NCBI RefSeq assembly: GCF_030272615.1
Contig: NC_081412.1
Location: forward strand, 695,960,083-696,024,082
DNA length: 64,000 nucleotides
Direction of reading: 5' to 3'
DNA from: Cryptomeria japonica
Taxonomy: Eukaryota; Streptophyta; Pinopsida; Cupressales; Cupressaceae
A program made the position numbers and the translations under genes. The notes under the pieces were generated by a model. The model had not been told where the DNA came from and did no database searches. It saw nothing but the letters and a program-made list of their open reading frames with translations. Below, piece by piece: positions 22,701-34,900 of this stretch (within the stretch, counting starts at the first letter, position 1; each line of letters starts with the position of its first letter).

Positions 22701-22880
22701 ATTGAGCTTCACATGAATTTCATCCGCCAGTTGATTTAGGATGGTGTTCTCATTCTGGAGTACATTTCCACTTCCGAGCAGGTTGTAGACATCTTCACGA
22801 AACCTTTTGCATCGCCACACTATCTTCAGTTGTACTCTATGCTTGGGGTGAAGGAAGTTGTCCTTAGGGGGTCTTTATGA
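19795..22880 (+). pseudogene. Copia-C pol: protease, integrase, RT, RNase H
   Basis: Protease has WILDSGASHHMTH (Asp codon at 19829). The integrase finger is LWHERLGYVNYRYLQQM...CHGC, the core has HSDL and FIDDFSRCTWVYFL, then RIDNGGEYVN and NGVAECKN for the last acidic residues. RT begins near 21367 and has MDVKSSFLHGDLQEEIYME, LYSLKQAPRAWYEKMD and YVDDLLI at 21921. RNase H has HIVGYTDSDWVGD, SSTEAEYQA and WCDNQSAIHI. The natural stop is TGA at 22878-22880. From 22098 to that stop one frame is kept, broken only by in-frame stops. About ten of the stops in pol are TAG where the family has Gln, that is CAG to TAG. Frameshifts lie upstream. Confidence 0.9.
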
Positions 22881-23080
22881 GGCCTTCCTTCCTTCTTCTT
22901 CTTTTAGCATATTCTTTTCTCTTTTTGGAGAGGAGTTTTTTTCCCACTAGGTTTTCTCCTTTGTCTCTGTTTCATAGAGATTTATTTGTTTTTGGGTACC
23001 TAATTAGGCCTTGTTGTCGGCACCCATCTTTCATGCTTTCAGTAGTTTTTCTAGGTTTTAGCTTCTCCCTAAGTCTAGCT

Positions 23081-23090
23081 TAAGGGGGGG
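23081..23090 (+). promoter_or_regulatory. Polypurine tract of copia-C
   Basis: taaggggggg abuts the 3' LTR and would prime plus-strand synthesis. Confidence 0.85.
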
Positions 23091-23459
23091 TGTTAGAGTA
23101 ATTGGGTCTTTACTTGATTAATTAAACAATATTTGTTTAATTATTTAAGTTCCCAATTATCCTTTTACACTTAAGCTAACATTAGGTGCATATTAATTAA
23201 TTATTTTATTAATTATTATGTGCAAGCCTAGGGTTTTCCCTTTTTAGGGTTTTTTGACCTATTATAGGTTAATTTTTCTTTCATTGTATTATCTTTTCAC
23301 AATACATTTTTGGTGAATTGGAACTCTCATCTTTTGAAAATATTTTTCCTGTGTTTTGTGTTCTTCAGATTATTGTTTCCTTGCTTCTCCTTGTAATAGG
23401 TTATTTGGCTTGCAAAAGATCTTTAGGCTACTGTGGGGTTGTATTTCTCAACTCCAATA
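23091..23459 (+). repeat. 3' LTR of copia-C
   Basis: 369 bp, same start and end as the 5' LTR. Differences from it are largely transitions, including CG to TG changes. Confidence 0.92.
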
Positions 23460-23464
23460 TTTAT

Positions 23465-23810
23465 AGCTACTTTCATATTTGTAAATTACTTGGTTGAAGA
23501 TTAGCATAATTTGAACCCTCTAACAATAAAAAAAATGATGTGCAATCAAATGCTTCCGATGTCGCCCTTCTTCATAATTTTCAACATGTTTGATGAGGTT
23601 GAATATAAAAGAAATTCTTATCCCCTCATTTGAAACATCTCTCATCAAGGAATTCAATTAACATCAAGCAATTTATTATGCTTTGCATAATGCACAGTTA
23701 CTTTTTGCTTCTCAAGTTGGGGGAGGCCTCTACTTTGCTTCGTTTTCTTTTTGTTTTTCTTGTTTTCCTTCAATTTTTATTTCCCCTTTGTGTTTCTTGT
23801 CTTGTTACTT
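23465..23810. other. Duplicated non-coding DNA
   Basis: The right flank of copia-C, matching about 60940-60984 and then 61377-61670 in copy 2. T-rich and without a gene. Confidence 0.55.
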
Positions 23811-24654
23811 CAGAGTTTTGGAGTCCCAAAACCCTAGAGTGTGCTTTTGTCTTTCCTTTTCTACGTACTCCGAAACACGAGGATCCGAGGATCCCAAATT
23901 GCATTTTTTTTCCTTGTTTCTTTTGTTTTGGCCTTCAAAATTTTGGGTTCTCGAAACCCCGAAGTGTTTTTGTTTTCTTCTATTTTGGAACTTCAAGATT
24001 CCAAATCCCAAAATTTTGAGGTTCCCCTTTTGTTCACGTGGTTGTGGACTTTGAAGTCCCAGAATCCCAGAACTCCAAAGTCCTCTGTGTTATTTTGTTT
24101 TCTTTGGTTGGTGGCTTCAGAGTCTCTAGTTATCGAGATCCCGACCCCCCCTTTTGTTCTTTTTCTTGTTTGAGCCCCAAGACCATAGAATCCTAAGTTC
24201 TCTTTATTGTTTTCCTTTTTTCTCATCTCTTCGTAGTTTTGAAACTTCAGAGTCTTGAAGCCATTTATTTTCAGACTCAATAACTTTGGGATCTTGGAAC
24301 CTCGAGGCGTGTCATGTCTCGATTTGGCAAGTTCATGTGGTGCGCTCTATCTCCTCCCTCCTCCTTGTCCTGGTTGGTTTTCTCTTCCCCCTTTGTGTTT
24401 TGAGTGGGTTTTCCTAATTTTTTCTCCTTGTCTTGGTTTTGTTTTGTTTTATTCGTTTATAGTTGGGATTTTTGAATAAGTCAATTTTTGACATAGTTTG
24501 GGCATCCCTTCTTCTTTGGTTCCTTGCCCTTTCAAGATCTCAGGTTCTTGAGATCCCGACCCTCATTTGGATGTTTCCCTGAAACCATAAGATTCCAGAG
24601 TGTATTTTGTGTTTTCCTTTGTCTCACTTCGGAACCCCAAGTTTCCTGAGTCCA
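23811..24654. repeat. Degenerate ~60-bp array alternating CCGAAACCCC-like and T-rich parts
   Basis: Units such as gttctcgaaaccccgaagtg followed by tttttgttttcttctatttt recur every 55-68 bp, about 12-14 times, with heavy drift. The same array is at 61670-62494. It is cut by copia-D and resumes at 35131. Long open frames here are due to composition. Confidence 0.6.
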
Positions 24655-24659
24655 AAAGC

Positions 24660-26218
24660 TATTGAACACAATGTACCACTAAGAGGGGTTAACCAATGGT
24701 TCCCAATATTCTAAACCTTTTAAACCAAACTCTTGGTATCGGTTAGGAAGTCAGACACAAGGAGGATATATCAGTGAGTTAAGGAAAGAGATAAAATAAA
24801 AACACACAAAGATACTCAACACATAACAACGGATATACAAGGAAAACCAAATGTGGGAAACACCTCGGTGAGAAATGTTGTTGGAGACTATTGCTCCAAT
24901 CCAACCTCACAATAAACATTGATTACAAAGTTTAGGGTACCAACCCAAGGAGCGCCAACCCCTGCACCAAGCTCCAACTCAATGATGTACTATAGATCAG
25001 ATTAATACAATAGTTGTAATCTTGTTACAAATGAGTTTTCTAACTCTTGCAATAGAAAACTTCATTGGTTTAACTCTACTCAACCTGTTCTCCCTTGTTT
25101 TGTTCTCTACCAGTTCTTTCTTCTTTGTTTACACCTTTTCTACCCAGATTCTATATTGTATACCCTTCACCAGTACACTCTTATCTCCTTCACGTTCTAC
25201 AACTTTCTTCTTGAATCTCCCTTGCCAGCTTACACAATTATAGTTCTATTTGGTAGCTTGTCAGTTTCTCTAACTTTACCAATAAAACCATTGATAAACC
25301 TTCTACTAGTTCTACCTTTCTGTCAGACAACTCCAACACTAAAATGATTTTGATCTTCTCTCTAATCACTCTTTGCTCTCTCAGTTACTCTATTTTTGTT
25401 GGCATCAAGCATCATCAACTTAAGTTTTCAGTCTGCATATTTATACTTGATTGTTCCTGCCAAAACCTTTGTTCAAACTAGGCACATTAGGTTTTCTCTC
25501 CATCGAGTAAATCCATGTCAAATCTAATCGAATCTCCTCCCCTTGATTGATGATCTATAGTAGATCAAACACCACCACCATTTCTGATGACATCTGTACG
25601 CTCTTTCTATATTTAGTGACCTGCAACTTGTTTTTCGGCCTTTCTCTGTCATTCACCATTAATGCCTCAACTGTTTCCTTCGACCATAGAGTACAAAGAT
25701 CAGATTGTCTTACTTGGTTCACATCACCAAAAATATTTTGCATTTTGATTCGCCTCGAGCCACACTTCTTATGTTATTGACCCGTGATATATGGGTTCCT
25801 TATTTAAAGTCGACCTGCTTGTCATCTACGTCGATGGACACTTCACTGACCTCTTCATGCTTTCCCCTTGGTGTCCACCTATCATCCTTTTTGACATCCA
25901 CCTATGCTCAGACTGCAAAGTTAGTCTTGAAATCCTTCACTGACCAAGACTCATTACCGGTTCAACTCACCTTACCGGTATAACTTAACTTCACCGGTGG
26001 ACTATCATACCTGCTGACCTCTTCTCTGTCAGTGGATCAACTTGGCCTTCCATCAAACATGTTGGTTCATCCACTAAGTCCATTTACCAATTGCATTATA
26101 CTTCTCTTTGTCTACCGGTGATCACATCATTACTTACTTCACCCATATTGGTCACCACTACTTACTCACCAATGACCATTCCCTATCGGTTGACATCAAT
26201 GACAACTTAATGCCAACA
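24660..26218 (-). repeat. 3' LTR of copia-D
   Basis: 1559 bp. On the minus strand it runs TGTTGGCATTAAG to TGTTCAATA. The adjacent tract at 26219-26230 reads aaatggggagat on the minus strand and is the polypurine tract. Three copies of this LTR are in the window. Confidence 0.9.
25438..25445 (-). promoter_or_regulatory. TATA box in copia-D LTR
   Basis: TATAAATA on the minus strand, conserved at 32752-32759 and 63320-63327, about 775 bp from the LTR start. Confidence 0.65.
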
Positions 26219-26646
26219 ATCTCCCCATTTGGCATTGATTTCAACACACTCTATTTCTTCACCCAGCCTATTGGACCATTCTCCCCCTTTGACAACAATG
26301 ACAAAGCATCGGGGCATCCCTCCATCTAATTCATTCTCCACTAGTTATACAGTGTATTCTCCCCCTTTGACCACTATCTGCTCAACCAGCAACATATAAG
26401 AATCAAATGTGATTGTACTATAAGTGATACCAATTGGGAAAGTAGATTCCCATAATCATGAAATTCTCTTGGGCATTCCTACAACAATTCCCTTCTTCTG
26501 TAGTTTGTTCTTCTGGTACCCCCAAAAGCTCAAGTGTGTTGGTACTGCATCATAATCACTTGATCTCCCCCTATGTCCAATATATGGTCCAAGAGATAGG
26601 AGATTTTTCAATGAACTCCCCCTGAACCATAGATCTCAGTACACAT

Positions 26647-29600
26647 TTAAGTGCATGAATCAGGTGACACCATTCCTAACTTGTGTCTCAGATACTCAAA
26701 TGTGCTTATTGATAAAGGTTTGGTGAAGATGTCAGCCACTTCCTCACCTAAAGAAACATATTCTACCTTTACTTCCTGCTCAATGAACTTCTCCCTGAGA
26801 AAATGATATTTGATAGCAATATGCTTTGTCCTTGAGTGCATAACCGGATTCTTTGATATGTTAATTGCACTGGAATTGTCACACTAGATAGAAATGGGGT
26901 CAGAAATCTCTACCTGAATATCCTTGATGGTCTACTTCATCCATAGCACCTGAAAACAACATGTGGTAGCAACAATATATTATGCCTCAGCAGTAGATAG
27001 AGAAACTGAATCCTGCTTCTTGTTGTGACATGACACCAACTGGTTACCTAGGAAGAAAGCACCACCACATGTGCTCTTCTGGTCATCAATGCAACCTACC
27101 CAATCAACATCAGTGTAGCCATGCAAGGTCAAATCCCCTTGTTTGGGATACCATAGTCCACAATCAAGTGTCCCTTGTATATATCGGAATATCCTCCTGA
27201 CTGCATTTACATGTGATTGTTTGGGTGCAGCTTGAAATCTAGCCACCATGCATATTGCCTGCACTATATCTGATCTAGAAGCAGTAAGATATTACAAACT
27301 ACCAATCATGGATCTATACAATGTTTGATCCGCTATTGGCGATTCATCATCCTTTCTCAACTTGCATCTGGTCACCATGGGGGTACTTACTGGTTTGTTG
27401 TCTTCCATTTGGAATTTCTTCAACATGTCCTGGGCATACTTGGTTTGAGAGACAAAAATTCCCTTGTCTCATTGTGAGACCTGCAAACCAAGGAAAAATG
27501 ACAACTCTCCAAGCATGGACATCTCAAATTTTATTTTCATTTGATCAGCAAAGTCCTTGCATGGAATGTCCTTGTTACCTCCAAAAATGATGTCATCTAC
27601 ATACACAACCACAATTATCATGTGGTTTCCAACTGCCTTGATGTATAGATTGTTGTCAGCACTCCCCTTTTTGAATCCTTTCTCCTTCAAGTACTTATCT
27701 AGCCTTGAATACCATGCTCTAGGAGCCTGCTTTAAACCATATAGGGCTTTTTTCAACCGACACACAAATATTTCATCATCATGTAATAGAAACCCTTCCA
27801 GTTGCTCCATTTACACTTCTTCTTCCAAATTTCCATTAAGGAAGGTAGATTTTATATCCATTTGATATACTTTATAACCCTTGTGGGCTGAAAAAGTTAG
27901 AAACATCCTAATTGCTTCTATTCTAGCTACCAGTACAAATGTTTCTTCAAAATCAATGCCTTCTACTTGAGAGTAACCCTTGCACACAAGTCTAGCTTTA
28001 TGCCTAACAATTTTACCTTCTTCATTCATCTTGTTTCGGTAGACCCATTTGGTGCCATTGATGTTCTTGTCTTCCGGTCTAGGGACTAATTCCCAAGTCT
28101 TGTTCTTCTCAATTTGCTGCAACTCTTCTTCCATTGCATCCATCCATTTCTGACTTTTGTTGGCCTCATTGAATGTTTTTCATTCCATTTCAGTCATGAG
28201 GCATAAATTAACTTGTTCATCATTCCAAGCAAGTCTTCTTCTAGTTTGCACACCATCACTCTTATTACCTAAAATCTACTCTTCCAAGTGGTTTTTCTGC
28301 ACATACCGGTTAGGGACCTTATTGGATGCTTCTTTCGGTTCATTGTCTAATTGAGATTCTTCACCTTTATCACCAGAATCATCATACTAGTTCACTTGTG
28401 CTTGTCTTCCTTTATGCATATCCTCATCAACCCTTACATGCACACTCTCAATAACTCTTCTTAGTCTTTTGTTGTAGCATTTGTAGGCCTTACTGTGAGT
28501 TGAGTAACCAAGGAAGATGCCTTCATCACTCCTAGAGTCAAAGCTTCCCAAGCCATCCTAATCTCTTTTAATGAAGCATTTACTCCCAAACACCTTGAAG
28601 TACTTGACTGAGGGTTTCTAGTCATACCACAATTCATAAGGTGTCATATTGTTGTTTGTTCTCAACCGAACCCAGTTCAAAGTATAAGCTGCAGTATGAA
28701 CCGCTTCCTTATCTGATAAACGTGCCTCATTCAGCATGGTTCTTGCCATCTGCTTGACTGTCATGTTCTTCCTTTCTACCACACCATTTTGTTGTGATGT
28801 CCCGAGGGTTGAGAATTGTCTTTTGATTCCATGTCTCTCACAGTAATCTTCAAACTCATTTGATGTGAACTCTCCACCTCGGTCGGATCTTAGGCATTTC
28901 ATCTTGCATCCACTTTCCTTCTCTACCATCTTCCAGAAGATCTTGAATCTATTAAATGCTTGTGATTTATCATGAAGGAAGGTGAGCCATGTCATTCTTG
29001 AGTAATAATCAATGAAGAGCATAAAGTATCTCTCACCAGCAAGAGCTCTTGTCCTAGTTAGACCACACAGATCTATATGTACGAGTTCAAGTGGTCTTGT
29101 GGTGTTGTGTTTTTTTGTCCTGAAGCTCACCTTCATCTACTTCCCTTTCACACATTCATCACAAAATTGGCTTACTGGTTTGATGATGGGTGGTATATTT
29201 CTCACACAACCCTTTTTTCTTACTGCAACCAAGTTATCAAATTTTATGTGGCCTAATATTTTGTGCCACAACCAACTTTCATCCACTTGTCCCAGCATGC
29301 ATTAGGATTTAAAATATTCTTTCAGATTGTATACATTTCCATTTTTCCTCTTACCTTCAACTACAAATTGACCCATATTCTCCTTCTTTATTTGGCAACT
29401 AGTAGAGTCAAAGGTGAATTTATAACCTTTGTCACACATCTAACTCACACTCAGAAAATTGTGCTTTAGACCTTCCACATAATATACATCATGTGCTTTC
29501 AGTTTTCCATCAATATTTAGAGTACCTTTTCCCTTTAACTTGATGCAAGAATTATCTCCAAACCTCACTGAGCCACCATTCCAATCTTCAAGCTTGATAA

Positions 29601-29700
29601 ATTTATTTTTATCACCGGTCATGTGGTTGGAACAACCATTGTCTACAACCAACAATTTTATTCTTTCATCTTGTAGGGTAGTCTACACTATTAGACTTGA
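26647..29700 (-). pseudogene. Copia-D pol: protease, integrase, RT, RNase H
   Basis: Read from 29700 down. The protease has VVDNGCSNHMTGD (29655; the family has DSG, so the active-site Ser is Asn here) and HNFLSVS. The integrase core (28618-29136) has LVHIDLCG, FIDYYSRMTWLTFLHDKS, LRSDRGGEFTS and NGVVERKN, so the D-D-E residues are kept. RT (27469-28143) has [56 protein letters not shown] and YVDDIIFGG (codons 27592-27603). RNase H (26980-27264, 26647-26841) has GYTDVDWVGC, SLSTAEA and DIFTKPLSISTFEYLR. Stops, including TAG for Gln or Trp codons, break it into six open pieces. No envelope-like ORF follows. Confidence 0.9.
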
Positions 29701-29793
29701 TTCTTCTTTGTCATTTTCTTTCTCAACCCAAACCGGATGAGTTTCCTTCTTCTTGTCAACTGCAATCTTATGCTCTGATTTGGCTACCAGTTC

Positions 29794-31882
29794 CTAATCA
29801 AGGGCTATCCTCTTCTTCTTGATTTTCCTATGCTTACAATTCTTTGCAATATTTCCAAACTCTTGACAGTTATAGCATTTCACATTTACATTAAAAGATG
29901 AATCTTTACAACTATTGTAGGACACTGGTTTACTTTCTAATACATTCAAAACTCCTATGACCAAATCCATTGCATTGATAACAGACAACATTCATACCTT
30001 GGAATGCATTAAATTGATTTCTACTTGAAAAACTAGTAGGGGACTTGTTCATCAATCTAGAAATACCAATTCTATGACCAAACTTGTTACACCGGTAACA
30101 ATAGTCATGAAAGTTTGGTACATACTGGTTTGGTTTCCTTGGTCCTGCAAACATCTATCTCACTGGGGATCTTCCTTTCATGATGCTAAGTCTAGTGAAC
30201 CCTTCATGATCAATCTTTTCTTTGGTCCTAAGATCTTCTTTCTGGTACATTGAGTGTGGCCTCCAGTTCATTGATTATTTATACTAGTTTGTGGGGCAGT
30301 TTCTAATAGCTTCTGCATAAGTCTTCTTGTTGGTATCCTTGCTTACTGTGAATGTTTTCTTCTCTTCACCTTCACTTGAAGAAGAGAATTGTATCTCCTT
30401 ACCAGATGTATCTTTTCTATTTGAACTTTGTCCTTCTTCAAATCCTAAGCCATCGGTATCTTTAGATTGCTTTTGTTTGCTCAACATCTTGTCCAAGGCT
30501 TTTGTGCTACCCTCATATTTGCTCCTCATTTTTAGTTCATCCTTACTCTACTCAATCTCCTTTCCAAGCTTCACTATTTGTTCTTCCAGGTCTTGATGCT
30601 CCTTTTCCTTCTTCATAAAATCAGAGGAGGTAACTTCACATATCCTCTTGGCTTCTTCCAACTGGAGTTTCAAGTCAGAAATAACTTGTTTGGACTAATC
30701 TAGGGATTTCTTCAAAAATCCTTGTTCTTCTACTGCAACAAGCTTGACCTTCTTGATTTCTCTTCTTGTCTCACTTAACTCCTCAAGAGCACTTATGAGC
30801 TCAACTTCTAGATCCACTTCAACTTCAATGTATTCTTCTTCCTCATCTTCACCAACCGGTTCATCTAGTGCCATGAAGAGATTAACTTCTCTTTCATCCT
30901 CATGGCAGTTATCTTGTGATGCACTTTCTTCATTTGTGGCATCATCCTCAATGGTATATAGATTATTATTCTTCTGGTAGCTTCTTCTTCCTTGTTGGTA
31001 AACCTTTTTTCTTTGTCTTTACCAAAATATCTATCAGAGCTCCTTTGTGCATCTCCACTAGTTTTACTGTATGGACATTTTGCAAAAAAGTGTCCTATTT
31101 TACCATAGTTTAAAAATTTGAGTGGTAGCTTTCCTTTATACTTACCGGATCCTCTCTTGAGATTTCTAACAAAGTTTGCCACCTCTGCATCTGAGTCTTC
31201 ACTGGATCCTTTATGAGTAACCTCTTCCTTCCCCTTTTTGGTGGAATTGAAAGCCGCCTCTTTCCTCAAAGATCCTTCTCTGGTTGTCCTCATCTCATAA
31301 GTAGTTAAGGAGCCAAATAACTCATGCATTGTGAAGGTTTTCAGATCATTGGCTTCCTATATAGTAGAGACCTTAGTATCATACTTAGATGTGAGTGATC
31401 TAAGTACCTTTTTGACAATATTTTCATCAGTAATTTCCTCTCCAAGTCCTCTAGTGGTGTTCATAGTTTCATCTACTCTGTGAAGGTAGTCTACAATATT
31501 TTCTTCATCTTTCACCTTCAAGCCTTCAAGATGACTTCTTAGTGAATGCAGCTTGGCCTCTTTGACTTTGGCATCTCCTTCACATAATCTCTGCAATTTA
31601 TCCCAAGTCTCCTTGGTGGATGAACAATGCATGACCTTGAAAAACTCATTATCTGACAACCCATTAAGAATAGCATGTTTAGCCTTTGCATTGTTCTCAC
31701 ACTCCTTAAAATCTAGGTTAGTGGGAGGAGCATTAGGGACAATATACCCATGAATTCTTTACAGACATCCAAACATAAAATCCTAGAGAGGACATATATG
31801 TTTAAATTCTTCAACACCAAAATGCATAGTTGGTTCCATCAAACATGGGAGCTTTAGAAGAGTAGGACTCATTTCTTGCCAT
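29794..31882 (-). pseudogene. Copia-D gag with three zinc-knuckle sites
   Basis: ATG at 31880-31882 (MARNESYSSKAPMFDGTNY). The gag body is DNEFFKVMHCSSTKETWDKL, LEGLKVKDEENIVDYLHRVD and KVLRSLTSKYD (31357-31659). The next piece (30865-31329) contains a ruined knuckle, FLNYGKIGHFFAKC, in which the first two Cys are lost. A long charged stretch of about 250 codons (30280-30870) looks like coiled coil. Two further knuckles follow: CYQCNGFGHRSFEC (intact) and CYNCQEFGNIAKNC (His replaced by Asn). A third-like CYRCNKFGHRIGIS lacks the final Cys. Multiple knuckles behind an extended Gag are unusual for copia. The gene is broken by several stops. Confidence 0.8.
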
Positions 31883-31941
31883 TGTGTTCTAAGACCAGTA
31901 TCTACCCAAGCTAGAGAAACCTTATCTGACTGGGAACCTAT

Positions 31942-31953
31942 TCTCTGATACTA
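31942..31953 (-). promoter_or_regulatory. Primer binding site of copia-D
   Basis: TAGTATCAGAGA on the minus strand, two bases from the tRNA-Met consensus, adjacent to the LTR. Confidence 0.8.
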
Positions 31954-31955
31954 AT

Positions 31956-34900
31956 TGTTGAACATAATGTACCACTAAGAGGGGGTGAATCAGTGGTTCC
32001 CAATATTTTAAACCTTTTAAACCAAACTGTTGGTACCGGTTAGCAAGTCAGACACAAGGAGGATATACCAGTGAGATAAGGAAAGAGATCAAATAAAACA
32101 ACACAAAGATATGAAACACATAACACCAGATATACGAGGAAAACCCAATGTGGGGAACACCTCAGTGACAAATGTTGTTGGAGACTATTGCTCCAATCCA
32201 ACCTCATAATAAACACTAATTACAAAGTTTAGGGCACCAACCCAAGGAGAACCAACCCAAGGAGCACCAATGCCTGCACCGAGCTCCAACTTAGTGATGT
32301 ACTATAGGTCAGATTAATACACAAGTTGTAATCTTATTACAAATGAGTTTTGTAACTCTCGCAATCAAAAACTTCATCGGTTTAGCTCTACTCAACTAGT
32401 TCTCCCTTGGTCAATTCTATGTCGGTTCTCTGTTCTCTATTTACACCTTTTCTACCTAGATTCTATCTTGTATACCCTTCACTAGTACACTCTCTTATCT
32501 CCTTCACCTTCTACAAATTTCTTCTTGAATCCCCCTTACTGGTTTACCCAATTGTAGTTCTATTTAACAGCTTTCCGGTTGCTCTAACCTTATCAATAAA
32601 ACTTCTGATAAACCTTCTATCAGTTCTACCTTTTTGTCAGATAGCTCCAACACTCAGATGCTTTTAATCTTCTCTCTGATCACTCTCTTCTCTCTCAGTT
32701 ACTCTATTTTTGCTGGCGTCAAGCTTCATCAACTTAAGTTTTCAGTCTGCATATTTATAATTGATTGTTCCTGCCAAAACCTCTATTCAAATTGGGAATA
32801 TTAGGGTTTTTCTCCATCGAGTAAATTCATGTCAAATCTAATCGGATCTCCTCTCCTCAATTAATGATCTGTAGTAGATCAAACACCACCACTATTTCTG
32901 ATGATATCTATACGCGCTTTCTATATTTAGCGACCTGCAACTTGTTTTTTGGCCTTCCTCTATCATTCACCATTAATGCCTTAGTTGTTTCCTTTGACCA
33001 TTGAGTACAAAGATCATATTGTCCTACTTGGTTCACATCACCAAAAAGATTATGCATTTTGATTCACCTCGAGCCACAATTCTTCTATCATTGACCCATG
33101 ATTTACGCGTTCCTTATTTAAAGTTGACCTTCTCATCATCTACGTCGATGGACACTTCCCTAACTTCTTCAAGCTTGCCACCTAGTGTCCACCTATCATC
33201 CTTGTTGAAATATACCTTTGTTCAAACTGCAAAGTCAATTTTGACATCCTTCACTGACCAAGACTCACTACCGGTTAAACTCACCTTACCGGTATAACTT
33301 AACTTCACTGGTGGACCTTCCTACCTGCTGACCTCTTCTCTATCGGTGGATCAGCTTGGCCTTCCATCAAACATGATGGTTCATTGGTGCAGGAGCACCC
33401 TTCCAAAATCTTTCTCTTTCTTATTTTGTTGGTGTTATGCTTCTTGTGAAGCCATTGTACATAAAATAATGAGCCATGTGCTCACAGGTCCTAGTTAGGG
33501 TCCTAGTGGAGATCTTAGGGGTCATGAGTCAAGATTGTGATTTTCTTGAAAATGGTGGGTATGTGTGTCCTTGAAGTGTTTAGGGCTCCTTTATAACATG
33601 GTGGTGTCCTTAGGTTGGCCCAATGTGGGTCTAGGAGTCATAAAAAGCAACATTGGGAAAGTTGCTCAAAAGTTGCATGACAACTTTTAAAAGTTGTCAA
33701 GCAACTTTTCCACCATAATGTCAAATTCTTTAGGTTAGCATGGAAAACCCTAGTTTAGGCACACAGACCAAGGCAAAGGTAGTATAAGTACTTTAAAACC
33801 CTAAATGAATGGGTTGGATGTCAGACTTTGTACAGCCCTAGCAAAAAGATTAGACTGAGATTGTAAAATGGTTACCAGTCAGTTTGAATGAAGAAAACAA
33901 GCAAGTTAATGGATTGAGAAACATCTGAATCTATGTGGAATGTTTGTCATGGTGTAAATAATTTCATTTCAAGCAATTATTTTAGGTTTTTACTTGCAGA
34001 TTGAGTGAGTTTGTAAATAGTTTGTAAACTGTCTTCTTACTGTCTAGTTTTGGACAGGATTATGTAAATGAAGTCTTAACTCCATTCCCCATTGTGGAAC
34101 CACCATGAAACCATGGGGAATGAGAGTGTAGACCTTGTACCATACTAAAAAACAAGCAGGGCCCTTTAAAATGTAGGAAGGCCAAGCAAAGACCTACTCC
34201 TAAGCGAGACTGGACAGTGCCTGGTTAGGAGAGATTAGACTGCAGAGGTCTTGGAGAGAAAGGTTGGACAGAAGAGAGTACATCCTTTGGAGGAAGTGTA
34301 GAGGAGTTTTAGAAGCATCATTTGTGTGAAGGAAGAGCCTCCACCAATCCAAACAAGGTGGCTAACACACAAAACCTTCACTATGACCCAGGCAGACTAC
34401 AAAACCCTCACAAAACCCTTAAAAAACCTCAAAATTTGCCCTAGGCACTGTACGGCCACTTGGAGGCCCAAAACCTAGAAAATCCTTGAGCCCTTTCCAA
34501 TTGAATGGCAATCCATTTTGAGAGTTAGGGTTGTTTGTGCATCGTTAGTGAGAGGGAGCCCTAGAAGACTGGTTAGGAGGCCTAATTGGTCCTAATCCTT
34601 GTAGCCCTGTTTTGTAAGCAAAAACACAAAACAGTGAAATCGGTAGAAAGGATGAAGGTAAAAACTTCTTGGGAGCACATGGAGGGATGTAAAAGATGGT
34701 TTAAGACCTGATACAACCTTTCTAAGACCTTGGAAAGTGTGAAACAAACCTTAGCCCTTATTAGCCATAGTAAGGGGTTTTGAGTCTCCTGAGTAGGTGA
34801 GACCTTAGGAGCAGCATAGCAACTCATTGGTGAGTGGATTGGGCAAGGTCAGGGGATTCCTCAAGAAAAGGAAGTCCTAGAGACCCTAGGGTGTGAGGAG

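Larger units (their letters stand above)
17135..23459 (+). mobile_element. Copia-C: complete Ty1/copia element with TSD
   Basis: 6325 bp, flanked by TTTAT at 17130-17134 and 23460-23464. Two LTRs of 372 and 369 bp, a tRNA-Met type PBS, a 1.3 kb leader, gag with zinc knuckle, protease, integrase, RT, RNase H and a polypurine tract are all present in the usual copia order. Both LTRs end ccaata, so the termini are TG...TA rather than TG...CA. The two LTRs differ at about 20 sites and two or more indels by hand count (about 5%). The empty site is present in copy 2 (aaattcatttatagctac, about 60927-60944). The coding region has many stops and shifts, so the element is dead. Confidence 0.92.
5251..26218. 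repeat. Large segmental duplication, copy 1
   Basis: This stretch matches 43541-64000 in the same orientation and order: integrase, antisense PMD region, 3' repeats, Tat LTR, repeat R, copia-E gag and LTR, the ~60-bp array and the 3' LTR of copia-D. Homology continues through the flanks of each element, so independent insertions do not explain it. Copy 1 alone contains copia-C (17135-23459), and element A abuts its left end. It lacks a 5838-bp segment at 15029. Two 120-base hand samples gave 3 and 9 differences. Tandem or dispersed duplication, or two divergent haplotypes joined in assembly, cannot be separated here. Confidence 0.9.

Noticed and set aside
23630-24479. Several overlapping hydrophobic ORFs (also 61494-62319)
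   Set aside because: All frames are open because of the T-rich ~60-bp array; Phe/Leu/Ser-rich products with no domain.
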